Origin: Segatella hominis
GTDB taxonomy: Bacteria > Bacteroidota > Bacteroidia > Bacteroidales > Bacteroidaceae
Length of the DNA stretch: 64,000 nucleotides
NCBI RefSeq assembly: GCF_019249725.2
Contig: NZ_CP137559.1
Location: 1,221,501-1,285,500, forward strand
Reading direction: 5' to 3'
The notes under the pieces were generated by a model, which was given only the letters and a program-made list of their open reading frames with translations, was not told the DNA's origin and searched no databases. Shown here in pieces: positions 27,929-37,704 of the stretch. Every line of letters begins with the position of its first letter. The stretch's first letter is position 1. A program made the position numbers and the translations under genes.

Positions 27929-30050
27929 CTGCAAAGTGAAAATCGAAATCACGGCTCAACTTTGGATGGAAGATAGACCAATGTTCCTTTTCTGATTCAT
28001 AAGCAGGATTGATAGCTTTCATACCCACATCAAATCGCAAGATGAAATAATCAAAGTTCAATCTCAGACCCATACCGTATGAAGCGGCTATTTGCTTATA
28101 GAATTCAGTAAACTTGAATTGACCTCCAGGCTGTTCTGCATAATTGCGGAGCGTCCAGATATTACCTGCATCTATGAAGAGCGCACCCTGCAATTTCCAG
28201 AACAAAGAAGAGCGATACTCAGCATTTAAGTCAAGTTTGACATCACCCGTCTGATTGATAAAATCGATACGGCCGTCAGTTCCCTTAAACTTACCCGGAC
28301 CTAATTCTCTTACACTCCAACCTCTTACGGAATTGGCACCGCCAGAGAAATATCGTTTTTCAAAAGGCAGCACCGTGCTATTACCATAAGGATAAGCAAC
28401 TCCCAGACCAGCATGAAGAGCCAAGGCATTACGCTTATCAAACTGGAACAGATGAGTATAATCAAAATCCAACTTCACATACTGCGCATAAGCGATATTA
28501 AACAAAGTATGTTGTCCCTGAGAATTAGTTTTAAATCCAAATCCCTTAGATACTCCATTCAGCAGATTACCTGCCGACTCAAAATTAGCCCTGACAGCAT
28601 CTACACCATCCGTATAACTGACAGTAAAACCAGCCTTCATGATAAAGATATCCTCGTAGTTATAACGCAGGATAGCATTTCTGTTTTCCGCATTATCCAA
28701 ATAATCACGCTTGAACGTAGAAGAGATCCAAGGCATATACACATAATTGAGATCCAGCAAATCAAAGCGGTAATTCAGATGATGCTTCGGTTCACTCCAG
28801 CGATAACGCCATGCAGATGAAAAGACTCTACGATGAAATTCAGGGCGATTCTGAAAATTCCAACTTACAGCCCACTCAGAACTTGCCGTCTGTCTGCGCC
28901 TGAAACTCTTGGAAAGAAATGGAGCCAGGAAACGAGGGAAAACTAATTTCGTTTCTACGGAAAACTCCGTATAGTTCTGATCCTGATAACCTTCCAAACC
29001 GGTAATTGCCTCATATGCGCCACGAAACTCTATACTCAACTGTTCGCTACCATGAAAGAGATTGCGATTGGTATAGGTAATGGATGCAGCAGCGCCCAAG
29101 TCACCAGCTGTGTTTGTACCTTCCGGCTGGAATGATATAGTAGAAGGCTTATTGGTACTTATCTGAATATGGCAATCCAGCAAATTGGTATCCGGCACTT
29201 CCGCAAATTTAATATTCGTATATTTTACAGCTTGCAGGCGGGCGAAATTATTGTATGTCCGCTGCAAAGCAGAAGCATCATAAGGTCGCCCCGCTTTGAT
29301 GGCGGTCGCATTGAGAAGTACCTGTTTACGAAGATGAATTCGATCACTGTCATTACTTTGGAAAAGTACATCACGTATCAGATAACGGGTGTGATCAACT
29401 TCTGGAGAATTGCTATTTGACTTGTACTTTCTCAACTGAAGCGTCAGAGCAATATCCTTGCGTCCCATCACCGTGTCGGCCGTAAAGTGAATAAAATCCT
29501 TATTGAAACGGAAATATCCATTATCTGACAATAAACCAGCAATACGCTTACGCTCATTATCCAATGTTTCAACAGTAAAACGCATACCAGGTTTTATCTG
29601 CTGATTATCAGTCTGATCGAGATGCAACAACTGCTGGATACCTTCATCCTGGATGTCATAATTTACCTTTCCTATCAGAAAAGGTTGCCCTGGATGAAGG
29701 AGATAGGTAGCCTTCAGTTTTTTCCCTTTTGTCTCAGTATAAAGAGAAACACCCGCATTCATATATCCTTCATTCTGCATGGCTGTCATCAGATCCTGAC
29801 AGGACAGACGAGCCTGCAAGGTATCATAAATGACAGGCTTGCGACTGAAAGGATTTCTGAAAAGCGAAAACAACTTGGGCTTCTCTTTCTGACGTACATA
29901 CTGAGATAGAGGGGCTGCATTATAATCAGACTGATCTGACACAACCGCCACCTTATCTAATATATACTCACCCTCTTGTACATACTTGCCAGTAGAGCAA
30001 GCTGTAGTCAACAAAAGGATTGAAAACGGAATATAACTATATCTCTTCAT
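27912..30050 (-). CDS. tamL: Outer-membrane BamA/TamA-family lipoprotein (TamL)
   Basis: About 712 residues. The start at 30050 was chosen because it begins a lipoprotein signal peptide (lipobox LLTTAC, Cys18). POTRA-like repeats occupy about 30-300. The C-terminal 16-strand Omp85 barrel (about 330-712) contains YFSGGANSVRGWSVRELGPGKF, the conserved lid-loop RGW motif, and ends in a terminal Phe. It inserts or translocates outer-membrane proteins; TamL is the lipid-anchored Bacteroidetes counterpart of TamA. No tamB is adjacent. A TAACTTTG -7-like box lies only 6 bp upstream of the ATG. Confidence 0.9.
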   Translation of the reverse strand: MKRYSYIPFSILLLTTACSTGKYVQEGEYILDKVAVVSDQSDYNAAPLSQYVRQKEKPKLFSLFRNPFSRKPVIYDTLQARLSCQDLMTAMQNEGYMNAGVSLYTETKGKKLKATYLLHPGQPFLIGKVNYDIQDEGIQQLLHLDQTDNQQIKPGMRFTVETLDNERKRIAGLLSDNGYFRFNKDFIHFTADTVMGRKDIALTLQLRKYKSNSNSPEVDHTRYLIRDVLFQSNDSDRIHLRKQVLLNATAIKAGRPYDASALQRTYNNFARLQAVKYTNIKFAEVPDTNLLDCHIQISTNKPSTISFQPEGTNTAGDLGAAASITYTNRNLFHGSEQLSIEFRGAYEAITGLEGYQDQNYTEFSVETKLVFPRFLAPFLSKSFRRRQTASSEWAVSWNFQNRPEFHRRVFSSAWRYRWSEPKHHLNYRFDLLDLNYVYMPWISSTFKRDYLDNAENRNAILRYNYEDIFIMKAGFTVSYTDGVDAVRANFESAGNLLNGVSKGFGFKTNSQGQHTLFNIAYAQYVKLDFDYTHLFQFDKRNALALHAGLGVAYPYGNSTVLPFEKRYFSGGANSVRGWSVRELGPGKFKGTDGRIDFINQTGDVKLDLNAEYRSSLFWKLQGALFIDAGNIWTLRNYAEQPGGQFKFTEFYKQIAASYGMGLRLNFDYFILRFDVGMKAINPAYESEKEHWSIFHPKLSRDFDFHFAVGLPF

Positions 30051-30135
30051 TGCTGCAAAGTTACGACAAAAAATCGAGCCAACGAAAAAAAAATATAAAA
30101 ATTCAAACAAATTAAGGCTTTAACAGGAGGAATAT

Positions 30136-30166
30136 TTTGCCATGTCCTATTTTTAATGTAACTTTG
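30136..30166 (+). promoter_or_regulatory. Promoter of the SpoU methyltransferase gene
   Basis: TTTG (30136-30139), 19 bp, TAACTTTG (30159-30166): an exact consensus match. Confidence 0.72.
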
Positions 30167-30228
30167 CCAAAAATAAGTCCTATAGTAAAGGGATTACAAG
30201 ATTCATAATAAGAATAGAAGATACATAT

Positions 30229-31011
30229 ATGATAAGCAAGAATAAAATTAAATATATTCACTCTCTTGAGCTCAAAAAGAACCGAAATAAAGAAGGCGTA
30301 TTTGTAGCCGAAGGACATAAGGTGGTGGAAGACCTCCTGGAACTCCAGCCTGCAGAAATCCTCGTTGCTACAGAAGAATGGCTGAAAGGTAAACGCTTTG
30401 GAGCCTCAACAGAAGTGATTGAAGTAACTGATGAAGAACTCAAAAAAGTGAGTTTCTTACAGCATCCCCAACAGGTTCTTGCTGTTTTCAAACAGGCCGG
30501 CAGGGAACACCCTACATCTACTACAGGCTTTTCTGAAGTGGACACTTCGATTCTCAATCTTGCACTGGATGGAGTCCAAGACCCGGGAAATCTGGGAACA
30601 ATCATACGAATCGCAGACTGGTTTGGTATCGAACATATCTACTGCAGTCTGGACACAGCAGATGTCTACAATCCCAAGGTAGTACAAGCTACCATGGGTA
30701 GTATAGCCCGCGTAAGAGTGGAATATGGAAACCTGCAGGCTTTGATGGAGTCACTTTCTCAGGAGACACCGATTTACGGTACACTGTTAGATGGTGAGAA
30801 TATCTACCAGCAAAAGTTAGAGAACCGTGGTTTTATCATCATGGGAAATGAGGGGAAAGGTATCACTCCTGCATTGACCAAACTCGTCAACCACCGCCTG
30901 TTAATTCCCAACTTCCCTGAAGGAAGAGCCACCGCAGACAGTCTCAATGTAGCGATAGCCACCGCTATTACTTGTGCAGAATTTAGAAGACAGGACATAT
31001 CCCTCTCATAA
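30229..31011 (+). CDS. SpoU/TrmH-family RNA 2'-O-methyltransferase
   Basis: 260 residues. An N-terminal substrate-binding domain (FVAEGHKVVEDLL, about 23-35) is followed by a SPOUT trefoil-knot domain. The three signature motifs are present: LDGVQDPGNLGTIIRIADWFG (motif 1), IIMGNEGKGI (motif 2) and LLIPNFPEGRATADSLNVAIATAI (motif 3, which forms the AdoMet knot). It methylates rRNA or tRNA; the target nucleoside cannot be read from sequence. Confidence 0.9.
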   Translation: MISKNKIKYIHSLELKKNRNKEGVFVAEGHKVVEDLLELQPAEILVATEEWLKGKRFGASTEVIEVTDEELKKVSFLQHPQQVLAVFKQAGREHPTSTTGFSEVDTSILNLALDGVQDPGNLGTIIRIADWFGIEHIYCSLDTADVYNPKVVQATMGSIARVRVEYGNLQALMESLSQETPIYGTLLDGENIYQQKLENRGFIIMGNEGKGITPALTKLVNHRLLIPNFPEGRATADSLNVAIATAITCAEFRRQDISLS

Positions 31012-31050
31012 AAGAAGGTTACGTTCTTAAAAGGAAGAAAATATTCATAA

Positions 31051-31983
31051 ATGAAGAAGATCATGGATACTAAAGTTTTATTCAAGAATCGCAGCATAAC
31101 ATCCTGTATGAAAGCTGCTTATGATTACATCGGAAGCCATTTTACTTCACTCATCAAGAAGACATGGTGGGCTACACTCATCTATGCTGTTCTGATGGCA
31201 ATTACCATATATTTCAGAATGCCCAATAAGGGACTGCATGATTGGGGAGTAGAAAATCCCATCACGTCATACCTTCTGCAAACCATCATTTATGCAATGA
31301 CATGGTTTTCATTCTGTCTCAGTAGTGCAGCTATCTGGACATGGCTTACCAAGACATCATTCTGGAAGAATTTGCTGAAATTCACCATCGTATATATTAT
31401 ATTCGAAATAATAGGTGGTTTTGCCATCGGTTTCGGATATGGAGGCACGTCTGCTATTTACCAAGCCATGGCAACCAAGGCTATGGCAGCAAATTCCACA
31501 TTAACCCTAACTTATGCAGTAACAGGCATTGTCGCAATAATCTTATTGGTTATCATTGCACTCTTGGTTTTGCCTTTTGCCCATATCATCCCCCATGTTA
31601 TGCTCAAGCAAAAAGAAGAAAAGCTGAAACCTTGGAGCACTTACAAAGAAGGCGCCAAACACCTGGGCAGTATTTTCCTGATGGGTTTCTTGGGAACGAT
31701 CATTATCTGCATCATTTCCTGTATCGTATTGATACCAACCTTCATCATGAGTTGGGCACAGATGTCATCTCAAGTGGGAGCTTTAGGTGGCGACCCGCTT
31801 GGAGTCCCTGCTTATTTCACTCCATTACTTTTGATTGTCTTGACTATCACAATATTTGTCCTGACATACGTTGCAAGCTGGTTAGGCTTTTCCTATGCCT
31901 ACCTCTATGGGGCAAATACCTGTCTGGAGAAAAAGAAAAAAGAACTGCAAAATACAAACGAAGGCTCTTTCACCAATAAATGA
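31051..31983 (+). CDS. Uncharacterised six-helix membrane protein
   Basis: 310 residues with about six membrane segments (about 40-58, 77-103, 110-132, 150-180, 205-235, 255-285). The helix before each loop is Ile/Leu-rich and no catalytic motif is visible. A long cytosolic loop around 185-205 is Lys-rich. I do not recognise a family. It starts 39 bp after the methyltransferase and 80 bp precede hisB, so a loose operon is possible. An alternative ATG lies five codons in. Confidence 0.62.
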   Translation: MKKIMDTKVLFKNRSITSCMKAAYDYIGSHFTSLIKKTWWATLIYAVLMAITIYFRMPNKGLHDWGVENPITSYLLQTIIYAMTWFSFCLSSAAIWTWLTKTSFWKNLLKFTIVYIIFEIIGGFAIGFGYGGTSAIYQAMATKAMAANSTLTLTYAVTGIVAIILLVIIALLVLPFAHIIPHVMLKQKEEKLKPWSTYKEGAKHLGSIFLMGFLGTIIICIISCIVLIPTFIMSWAQMSSQVGALGGDPLGVPAYFTPLLLIVLTITIFVLTYVASWLGFSYAYLYGANTCLEKKKKELQNTNEGSFTNK

Positions 31984-32062
31984 AGTTGCTTTCATCTGCC
32001 AATGAAGCTACTTTCACTTTAAAGCATCATAAAATAGTATCAACATAAAAATACAGAATTCA

Positions 32063-33139
32063 ATGAAAAAGACAAAATTGCTTTTCATCGACCGCGATGG
32101 AACCTTGATTCAAGAACCTGAGGATGAACAGATAGACAGCTTTGCAAAGCTCGTCTTTACCAAGGGCGTGTTCAGAAATCTCTCGTTCATAGCTCAACAT
32201 ACAGATTTCAAGTTAATCATGGTGAGCAATCAGGATGGTTTGGGCACTGACAGTTTTCCAGAAGATACTTTCTGGCCTGTACACAATTTTATCATCCAGA
32301 GTTTGGAAAGCGAAGGTATCCATTTTGAGAAACAGCATATCGACCGACATTTTCCGGAAGATCATTCACCTATGAGAAAGCCGGGTACGGGAATGCTGCA
32401 AGAATACATGAATAATCCTGAGTATGATCTGGCCAACAGTTATGTTATCGGAGACAGAGAGACAGATGCGCAATTAGCAGAAAATCTCGGTTGCAAGAGC
32501 CTCATTCTCGGCAAAGACGGAATGGATTGGGACAAGATAGCTGAAATTCTCTTTGCAGGTGACCGTATCGCTGAGGTGAAGCGCACCACCAAGGAAACAG
32601 ACATCTATATCAAGGTAAATCTCGATGGTTCGGGCAAGTGCGATATATCTACAGGATTGGGCTTCTTCGACCACATGCTGGAACAAATTGGTAAGCATGG
32701 CATGATGGATCTCACCATACATACCAAGGGAGATCTTGAAGTAGATGAGCACCATACCATCGAAGATACAGGTATAGCCCTCGGTGAATGTCTCCTCCAG
32801 GCATTAGGTGATAAAAGAGGAATTGAAAGATATGGCTATTGCCTGCCAATGGATGACTGTCTGTGCCAGGTAGCATTAGACTTCGGAGGTCGCCCATGGC
32901 TGATATGGGACGCAGAATTTCATAGAGAGAAAGTAGGCGAAATGCCTACAGAGATGTTTAAGCATTTCTTCAAAAGCTTAAGCGATGCAGCCAAGATGAA
33001 TCTCAACATCAAGGCAGAGGGTGAAAATGAACACCATAAGATAGAAGGAATCTTCAAAGCGCTGGCCCGCTCACTGAAAATGGCAGTGAAGCGAGACATT
33101 TACCACTTCGAACTGCCAAGTTCCAAGGGTATGCTCTAA
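32063..33139 (+). CDS. hisB: Bifunctional HisB: histidinol-phosphatase / imidazoleglycerol-phosphate dehydratase
   Basis: 358 residues, close to E. coli HisB (355). The N-terminal HAD phosphatase (1-165) has DRDGT (10-14) and catalyses step 8 of histidine synthesis. The C-terminal dehydratase (about 168-358) has the metal motifs [10 protein letters not shown] (228-237) and the later [15 protein letters not shown], and catalyses step 6. The zinc loop of E. coli HisB-N (Cys93, His95, Cys101, Cys103) aligns with Asp94, His96, Ser102 and Met104 here, so only the His is kept. No other his genes are adjacent. Its last 4 bp overlap the convergent MBL gene. Confidence 0.95.
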   Translation: MKKTKLLFIDRDGTLIQEPEDEQIDSFAKLVFTKGVFRNLSFIAQHTDFKLIMVSNQDGLGTDSFPEDTFWPVHNFIIQSLESEGIHFEKQHIDRHFPEDHSPMRKPGTGMLQEYMNNPEYDLANSYVIGDRETDAQLAENLGCKSLILGKDGMDWDKIAEILFAGDRIAEVKRTTKETDIYIKVNLDGSGKCDISTGLGFFDHMLEQIGKHGMMDLTIHTKGDLEVDEHHTIEDTGIALGECLLQALGDKRGIERYGYCLPMDDCLCQVALDFGGRPWLIWDAEFHREKVGEMPTEMFKHFFKSLSDAAKMNLNIKAEGENEHHKIEGIFKALARSLKMAVKRDIYHFELPSSKGML

Positions 33140-33921
33140 AGGATTTCTATCACTTGAGTATCATAAGCAAACTGGAAGCCAGCAGGCAGTCGCCTGTTGG
33201 CTTTTTCGTATAAGCCAATCTGGTGCGTTACATGAGTAAGATAAACCAGTTTGGCTCCTATACGCCTTGCCACACGAATGGCATCATCTACCAACTGATG
33301 ACTATGATGAGGCTTCTCAAAGCGCAACGCATTGATTACCAGCACCTCTACCCCCTCCAGATAAGTATATTCTTCATCATCCATCGACTTCATATCCGTG
33401 ATATAGGCAAACTTTCCGAAGCGATAACCCAAAATAGGCATTTTATCATGCATTACCCTAATTGGCATGTAGGAGATATCCCCTATCGTATATTCATGAT
33501 GAGGTTCTATGGTATGCAGCGATAATTTGGGAGCACCTGGATAAAGGAGTTCCGGATTAGCAGGGAAACAGTAAGGCATGGTATGGGGCAAGGTGGAAGT
33601 AACCAACCCGTCACCATAAACCTGAATATCCCCAAATTTACAGAAACCGCGCAAGTCATCCATTCCTCCTACATGATCATAATGGATATGAGTAATCAGC
33701 ACCCCATCTAACTTACGGAAAGGAACACGGAGAAGTTGCATGCGAATATCAGGACCTGCATCTATCAGTATCCGGGTATGATCCGTTTCTACCAATACGG
33801 CACAGCGAAACCTCTTATCCTTTGGATTCTGGCTTCTGCATACCTCACAATTACATCCCAAAACAGGAACACCGCTTGATGTTCCTGTTCCCAATAAAGT
33901 TATCTTTAATTTATTATTCAT
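33136..33921 (-). CDS. MBL-fold metallo-hydrolase, PhnP/RNase Z-like
   Basis: 261 residues. The fold is marked by [20 protein letters not shown] at the start and the metal motif [18 protein letters not shown] near 75-92. The Cys-rich segment CNCEVC (about 22-27) is typical of the PhnP/lipoate-adjacent branch with an extra zinc or structural site. Probable activity is a cyclic or linear phosphodiesterase; the substrate is unknown. It is third in an operon with murB (11-bp gap) and overlaps hisB tail to tail. Confidence 0.82.
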   Translation of the reverse strand: MNNKLKITLLGTGTSSGVPVLGCNCEVCRSQNPKDKRFRCAVLVETDHTRILIDAGPDIRMQLLRVPFRKLDGVLITHIHYDHVGGMDDLRGFCKFGDIQVYGDGLVTSTLPHTMPYCFPANPELLYPGAPKLSLHTIEPHHEYTIGDISYMPIRVMHDKMPILGYRFGKFAYITDMKSMDDEEYTYLEGVEVLVINALRFEKPHHSHQLVDDAIRVARRIGAKLVYLTHVTHQIGLYEKANRRLPAGFQFAYDTQVIEIL

Positions 33922-33932
33922 GAGACAACTCT

Positions 33933-35024
33933 TTATTTGATATTTACCTCAGGGTGAATCTCAATGCCAAACTTATGAAAGACATCATCCTGAATAGCCT
34001 TACACAATCTGACCACATCCTGTCCCTTAGCACCACCTCTATTTACCAAGACCAAAGCCTGCTTATCATGAACACCAGCAGGGCCAAGGCTCTTACCTTT
34101 CCATCCACACTGATCAATCATCCATCCTGCAGGAATTTTCTCATGAGATGCATCTATCGTATAATGAGGCATGTTCGGATAAAGCGATGCCAATTCCTCA
34201 TACTTAGTCTTATCCACGATAGGATTCATAAAGAAACTACCCGCATTGCCCTGATTCTTCGGATCCGGCAATTTAGCATTGCGAATATCCATGATGACCT
34301 CTCTCAACTGCTTTGCCGTAGGATTAGAAATACCTCTTTCAGCCAAAGAACTGCGGATATTGCCATAGTCAAGGTCTGGAGTATAGGTCTTTGACAGACG
34401 ATATACCACACGGGTAACCAAATACTTATCGCGCCATTCCTTCTTGAATTTACTCTGGCGATAACTATACTCGCAGTCGGAATTATCAAATTTTACAATC
34501 TTACCCGTAGAGAGTTCAACAGCCTCTACCTTATAAATGATATCCTTTGCCTCAACACCATAAGCACCTATGTTCTGCACCGCACTGGCTCCCACCTCAC
34601 CAGGAATAATTGACAGATTCTCGGCACCATAGTAACCATGTTCAACACAATATGCAACAAAATCATCAAAGACAACGCCGCTTCCGCACTCTACGAAGAT
34701 TTCATCCTCTTGAGAAGCAAGAGAGTCCATCGTCTTTTCAGCAGTTACATCTGCAGCAGTAATCCATCCCTCATTTAGGAGTTCCTGCCTATCAATGACA
34801 CGAATTCCCAAGATGGAAGAGTGGATGACCGTAGCGGGATAATCACCCGTCAAAAGCAGGTTACTACCACTTCCGATAATCAAAACAGGCTGATCTTGCT
34901 CTGTAAGTATCTCAGCCACCTTTCTTGCATCCTCTACAGAAGCATATTCCAGAAAGCGACGGCAAGTAGCAGCTATGCCAAAAGTATTGTGAGCCAAGAG
35001 GCTATAATCTTTAATATCCTTCAT
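33933..35024 (-). CDS. murB: UDP-N-acetylenolpyruvoylglucosamine reductase
   Basis: 363 residues. A cytosolic FAD enzyme that reduces the enolpyruvyl group to make UDP-MurNAc for peptidoglycan. The FAD-binding stretch LIIGSGSNLLL lies at 48-58, IPGEVGASAVQNIGAYG near 144-160, and the catalytic Ser is in GNAGSFFMNP. The C-terminal EIHPEVNIK supplies the active-site Glu. The length and Tyr-containing loop (YRQSKFK) fit the longer type I MurB. It starts 6 bp after the DUF4348 gene stop. Confidence 0.95.
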   Translation of the reverse strand: MKDIKDYSLLAHNTFGIAATCRRFLEYASVEDARKVAEILTEQDQPVLIIGSGSNLLLTGDYPATVIHSSILGIRVIDRQELLNEGWITAADVTAEKTMDSLASQEDEIFVECGSGVVFDDFVAYCVEHGYYGAENLSIIPGEVGASAVQNIGAYGVEAKDIIYKVEAVELSTGKIVKFDNSDCEYSYRQSKFKKEWRDKYLVTRVVYRLSKTYTPDLDYGNIRSSLAERGISNPTAKQLREVIMDIRNAKLPDPKNQGNAGSFFMNPIVDKTKYEELASLYPNMPHYTIDASHEKIPAGWMIDQCGWKGKSLGPAGVHDKQALVLVNRGGAKGQDVVRLCKAIQDDVFHKFGIEIHPEVNIK

Positions 35025-35030
35025 TCTGTA

Positions 35031-35888
35031 TTACATATTAAGTTTGGTAAGCATCCATTTTCCATGAACACGCTTGAAAGTCAATATTGTTTCCATTCCA
35101 TTTGCAATACCACGTATCACAAAGATTTTCTGATTGCTCTCAGCATATTTCTGTCCATATATAATATTGTATATCATTCCATGAGGCAATTGCGGAGCAA
35201 AGGCTGGCCAGGTTTCCGGTTCAATATCTCCACTCATGGTACTGAAATCATCATCCGGATCAGGACCAACAAATTTCACAGGATTGTGGAGGTGTTCAGC
35301 CTGGAAAGCAGAATCCGTAGCAAATTTTCCATAGAACTTCAAGAAACTGGCATTCATGTTGGTGTACATAGGCTTATAATTGATAGAAGTCATCATCCAC
35401 TCACCATTGATGCGATTGAAAAGGAACTGCTGCACTGTTTTCTTGGCATAGAACACCTTTTCTATGACCACATGGTCGATAGCAGTATCCTTCACCAGAT
35501 TCATCTGCTTCTGATTATCCAAAATCAAGGTGTAATAATCTTGATGCATGAAGAAATGCTCCATTTTCCAAGCCCGCTTTTCTATCGTTTTTACGAGTTT
35601 ATCATTATGATAGACAGGCAATGGGAAATGAACACGTTTCATTTGCAGTTTTCTATTCGCAGCAAAATTAAATACGAAATCATCGAAAAGCTCATCTGCA
35701 GCCTTAGGCATCGGAGTCTCCTCGATCAATTTCTCCGTAGAATCAACAGCTTGGGTATCTGCGATAACAGAATCAACAGATGTAGAATCATGCACCTGAG
35801 CCGGCTTCTTGTCAGAGCATCCCACAGACGTAAAACAAACGACTGTAAGGACCGCCAGTAGCACTGATAAAAAAGAAAGTTTCTTCAT
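35031..35888 (-). CDS. DUF4348-family lipoprotein
   Basis: 285 residues. The signal peptide has a lipobox ending TSVGC (Cys24). An acidic Ser/Thr linker (25-60) precedes a conserved domain with FDDFVFNFAANRKLQMKRVHFPL, WKMEHFFMHQDYYTLI, FLFNRINGEWMM and PETWPAFAPQLPHG, the pattern of DUF4348 (Bacteroidetes only). The two repeated halves ending in GEWMMT and GKWMLT suggest a duplicated fold. It is the first gene of an operon with murB and the MBL hydrolase. The -7-like box TACTTTTG (minus, 35918-35925) lies 30 bp upstream. Confidence 0.75.
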   Translation of the reverse strand: MKKLSFLSVLLAVLTVVCFTSVGCSDKKPAQVHDSTSVDSVIADTQAVDSTEKLIEETPMPKAADELFDDFVFNFAANRKLQMKRVHFPLPVYHNDKLVKTIEKRAWKMEHFFMHQDYYTLILDNQKQMNLVKDTAIDHVVIEKVFYAKKTVQQFLFNRINGEWMMTSINYKPMYTNMNASFLKFYGKFATDSAFQAEHLHNPVKFVGPDPDDDFSTMSGDIEPETWPAFAPQLPHGMIYNIIYGQKYAESNQKIFVIRGIANGMETILTFKRVHGKWMLTKLNM

Positions 35889-36000
35889 AAACCTATAAAT
35901 TTCTCAAATTTTCAATGCAAAAGTACAACTTTCTTTTGAGATATTTCATATTTTGAGCGAAAAATGTTATCTTTGCACTCAAAATATATAATTTAAGATT

Positions 36001-37041
36001 ATGTTATTAGAAAAAATAGAAGAACTCTTGAAGGAAGTGAGCACTCTTTCTGCTCAAAATGCAGAAGAAGTAGAGCAACTCCGACTCAAGTATTTGAGCA
36101 AGAAGGGCTCGATTAATGCCCTTATGGCCGACTTCCGCACAGTGCCAGCCGACCAGAAGAAAACAATTGGTGTAAAGATCAATGAGTTGAAGCAAGCTGT
36201 TACAGAACGCATCAACGCTCTCAAGGAGCAAATGGAAGAGGCTGATGCATCCAGCGATGATATTGACTTGACACGTACCGCCTACCCTGTAGCTCTCGGT
36301 ACCCGTCATCCATTGACAGTTGTCAAGAATCAAATTATCGACATTTTCTCTCGCATGGGCTTTACCCTCTATCATGGTCCAGAGGTTGACGATGACAAGC
36401 ATGTTTTCACCATGCTCAACTTTGCCGCTGATCATCCAGCCCGCGATATGCAGGATACTTTCTTCATTGAGCAGAGCGACCCTAACGATGTGACCAAGAA
36501 CATTCTCCTGCGCAGTCATACGTCGGGTGATGAGGCTCACTATATGGAGACCCACGAGCCACCTATCCGTGTACTTTGCCCTGGTCGTGTATATCGTAAC
36601 GAGGCCATCAGCGCACGTGCACACTGTTTCTTCCATCAGGTAGAAGGTCTGTATGTTGACAAGAATGTCAGCTTTACCGACTTGAAGCAGGTTCTCCTTA
36701 CATTTGCTCGCGAGATGTTTGGTGCTGACACCAAGATCCGTCTGCGTCCAAGCTATTTCCCATTCACTGAGCCAAGTGCAGAGATGGATATCTCTTGTAA
36801 CATCTGTGGTGGTAAGGGATGTAACTTCTGTAAGCATACCGGCTGGGTAGAGATTCTCGGTTGCGGCATGGTTGACCCTCATGATCTTGAGGCTTGCGGC
36901 ATCGATTCTAATGTTTACACTGGTTATGCATTTGGTATGGGCGTAGAGCGTATTACCAACTTGAAGTATCGTGTAAGCGACCTCCGTCTCTTCTCTGAGA
37001 ATGATACACGTTTCTTGCGTGAATTCGAATCTGCAAAGTAA
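36001..37041 (+). CDS. pheS: Phenylalanyl-tRNA synthetase alpha subunit
   Basis: 346 residues. The N-terminal coiled-coil arm (1-85) binds tRNA. The class II catalytic core includes motif 2 (RVYRNEAISARAHCFFHQVEGL) and motif 3 (GYAFGMGVERITNLKY). The Phe-selectivity Ala follows in that segment. A CxxC...CxxC zinc-ribbon-like insertion (CNICGGKGCNFCKHTG) is usual for this branch. pheT is not adjacent, so the alpha-beta pair is split in this genome. The -7 box TATCTTTG lies at 35968-35975; a strong terminator follows. Confidence 0.96.
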   Translation: MLLEKIEELLKEVSTLSAQNAEEVEQLRLKYLSKKGSINALMADFRTVPADQKKTIGVKINELKQAVTERINALKEQMEEADASSDDIDLTRTAYPVALGTRHPLTVVKNQIIDIFSRMGFTLYHGPEVDDDKHVFTMLNFAADHPARDMQDTFFIEQSDPNDVTKNILLRSHTSGDEAHYMETHEPPIRVLCPGRVYRNEAISARAHCFFHQVEGLYVDKNVSFTDLKQVLLTFAREMFGADTKIRLRPSYFPFTEPSAEMDISCNICGGKGCNFCKHTGWVEILGCGMVDPHDLEACGIDSNVYTGYAFGMGVERITNLKYRVSDLRLFSENDTRFLREFESAK

Positions 37042-37057
37042 ATAGATACTGATACAA

Positions 37058-37109
37058 GAAATCCGGCAAAAGTAGGTTTCCACCTGACTTTTGCCGGATT
37101 TCTTCTTTT
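37058..37109 (+). terminator. pheS terminator
   Basis: GAAATCCGGCAAAAGT (37058-37073) pairs perfectly with ACTTTTGCCGGATTTC (37087-37102), followed by TTCTTTTA. Confidence 0.9.
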
Positions 37110-37177
37110 ATTTTATGGACGATAAAACCAAATTCGGATAATACCGGAATAACTCTATGATTATATCATACACCCGA

Positions 37178-37684
37178 TTACATGAAATACTTCTTGTATT
37201 CATTCTCAAAATTCGGAGTAAACACTTCTTTACCCATATTTTCGAGTATTTCCTCCTTTGTCCAGAATCTGCCTCCATCCAGTTCATCCTGACTTGGCTT
37301 CACTTCGCCATCATACACACAGCGATGCACATAGACCAATTCCTTCTCACGCTTACTCTCAAAGACATAATGTCCCATGGATATTGGTTCAAAGTCGGTT
37401 ATTCCAAGTTCCTCCTTCACTTCGCGGTGCAGAGCCTGGTCCACACTCTCGCCTAAATCGACATGTCCACCGCAAGCTGTATCCCACTTGTCAGGTTGAA
37501 TATCCTTCCAGGCCGGGCGATGCTGGAGAAACAGATCGCCTTTATTATTAAAAAGGTGTAGATGTACCACGGGATGCAATATTTTACTGCCGTCATGAGC
37601 ATGACCACGACTGATGGCACCCAAAATAGTTCCCATCTCATCTACTACCGGAAACTGTTCATCTTTATTATCTATCATTTTCAT
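37178..37684 (-). CDS. NUDIX hydrolase
   Basis: 168 residues. The complete Nudix box is present: G-x5-E-x7-REVKEELGI, within GHVDLGE...REVKEELGI (about 72-94). The N-terminus (FPVVDEMGTILGAISRGHAHDGSK) resembles the IPP-isomerase/YfcD-like branch (DUF of 'DExG' start). The substrate is unknown. The first ATG is at 37684; a second, two codons in, is possible. The gene starts 20 bp after the dipeptidase stop and is probably its operon partner. Confidence 0.9.
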   Translation of the reverse strand: MKMIDNKDEQFPVVDEMGTILGAISRGHAHDGSKILHPVVHLHLFNNKGDLFLQHRPAWKDIQPDKWDTACGGHVDLGESVDQALHREVKEELGITDFEPISMGHYVFESKREKELVYVHRCVYDGEVKPSQDELDGGRFWTKEEILENMGKEVFTPNFENEYKKYFM

Positions 37685-37704
37685 TACTATTTTAATGCTA
37701 TTTG

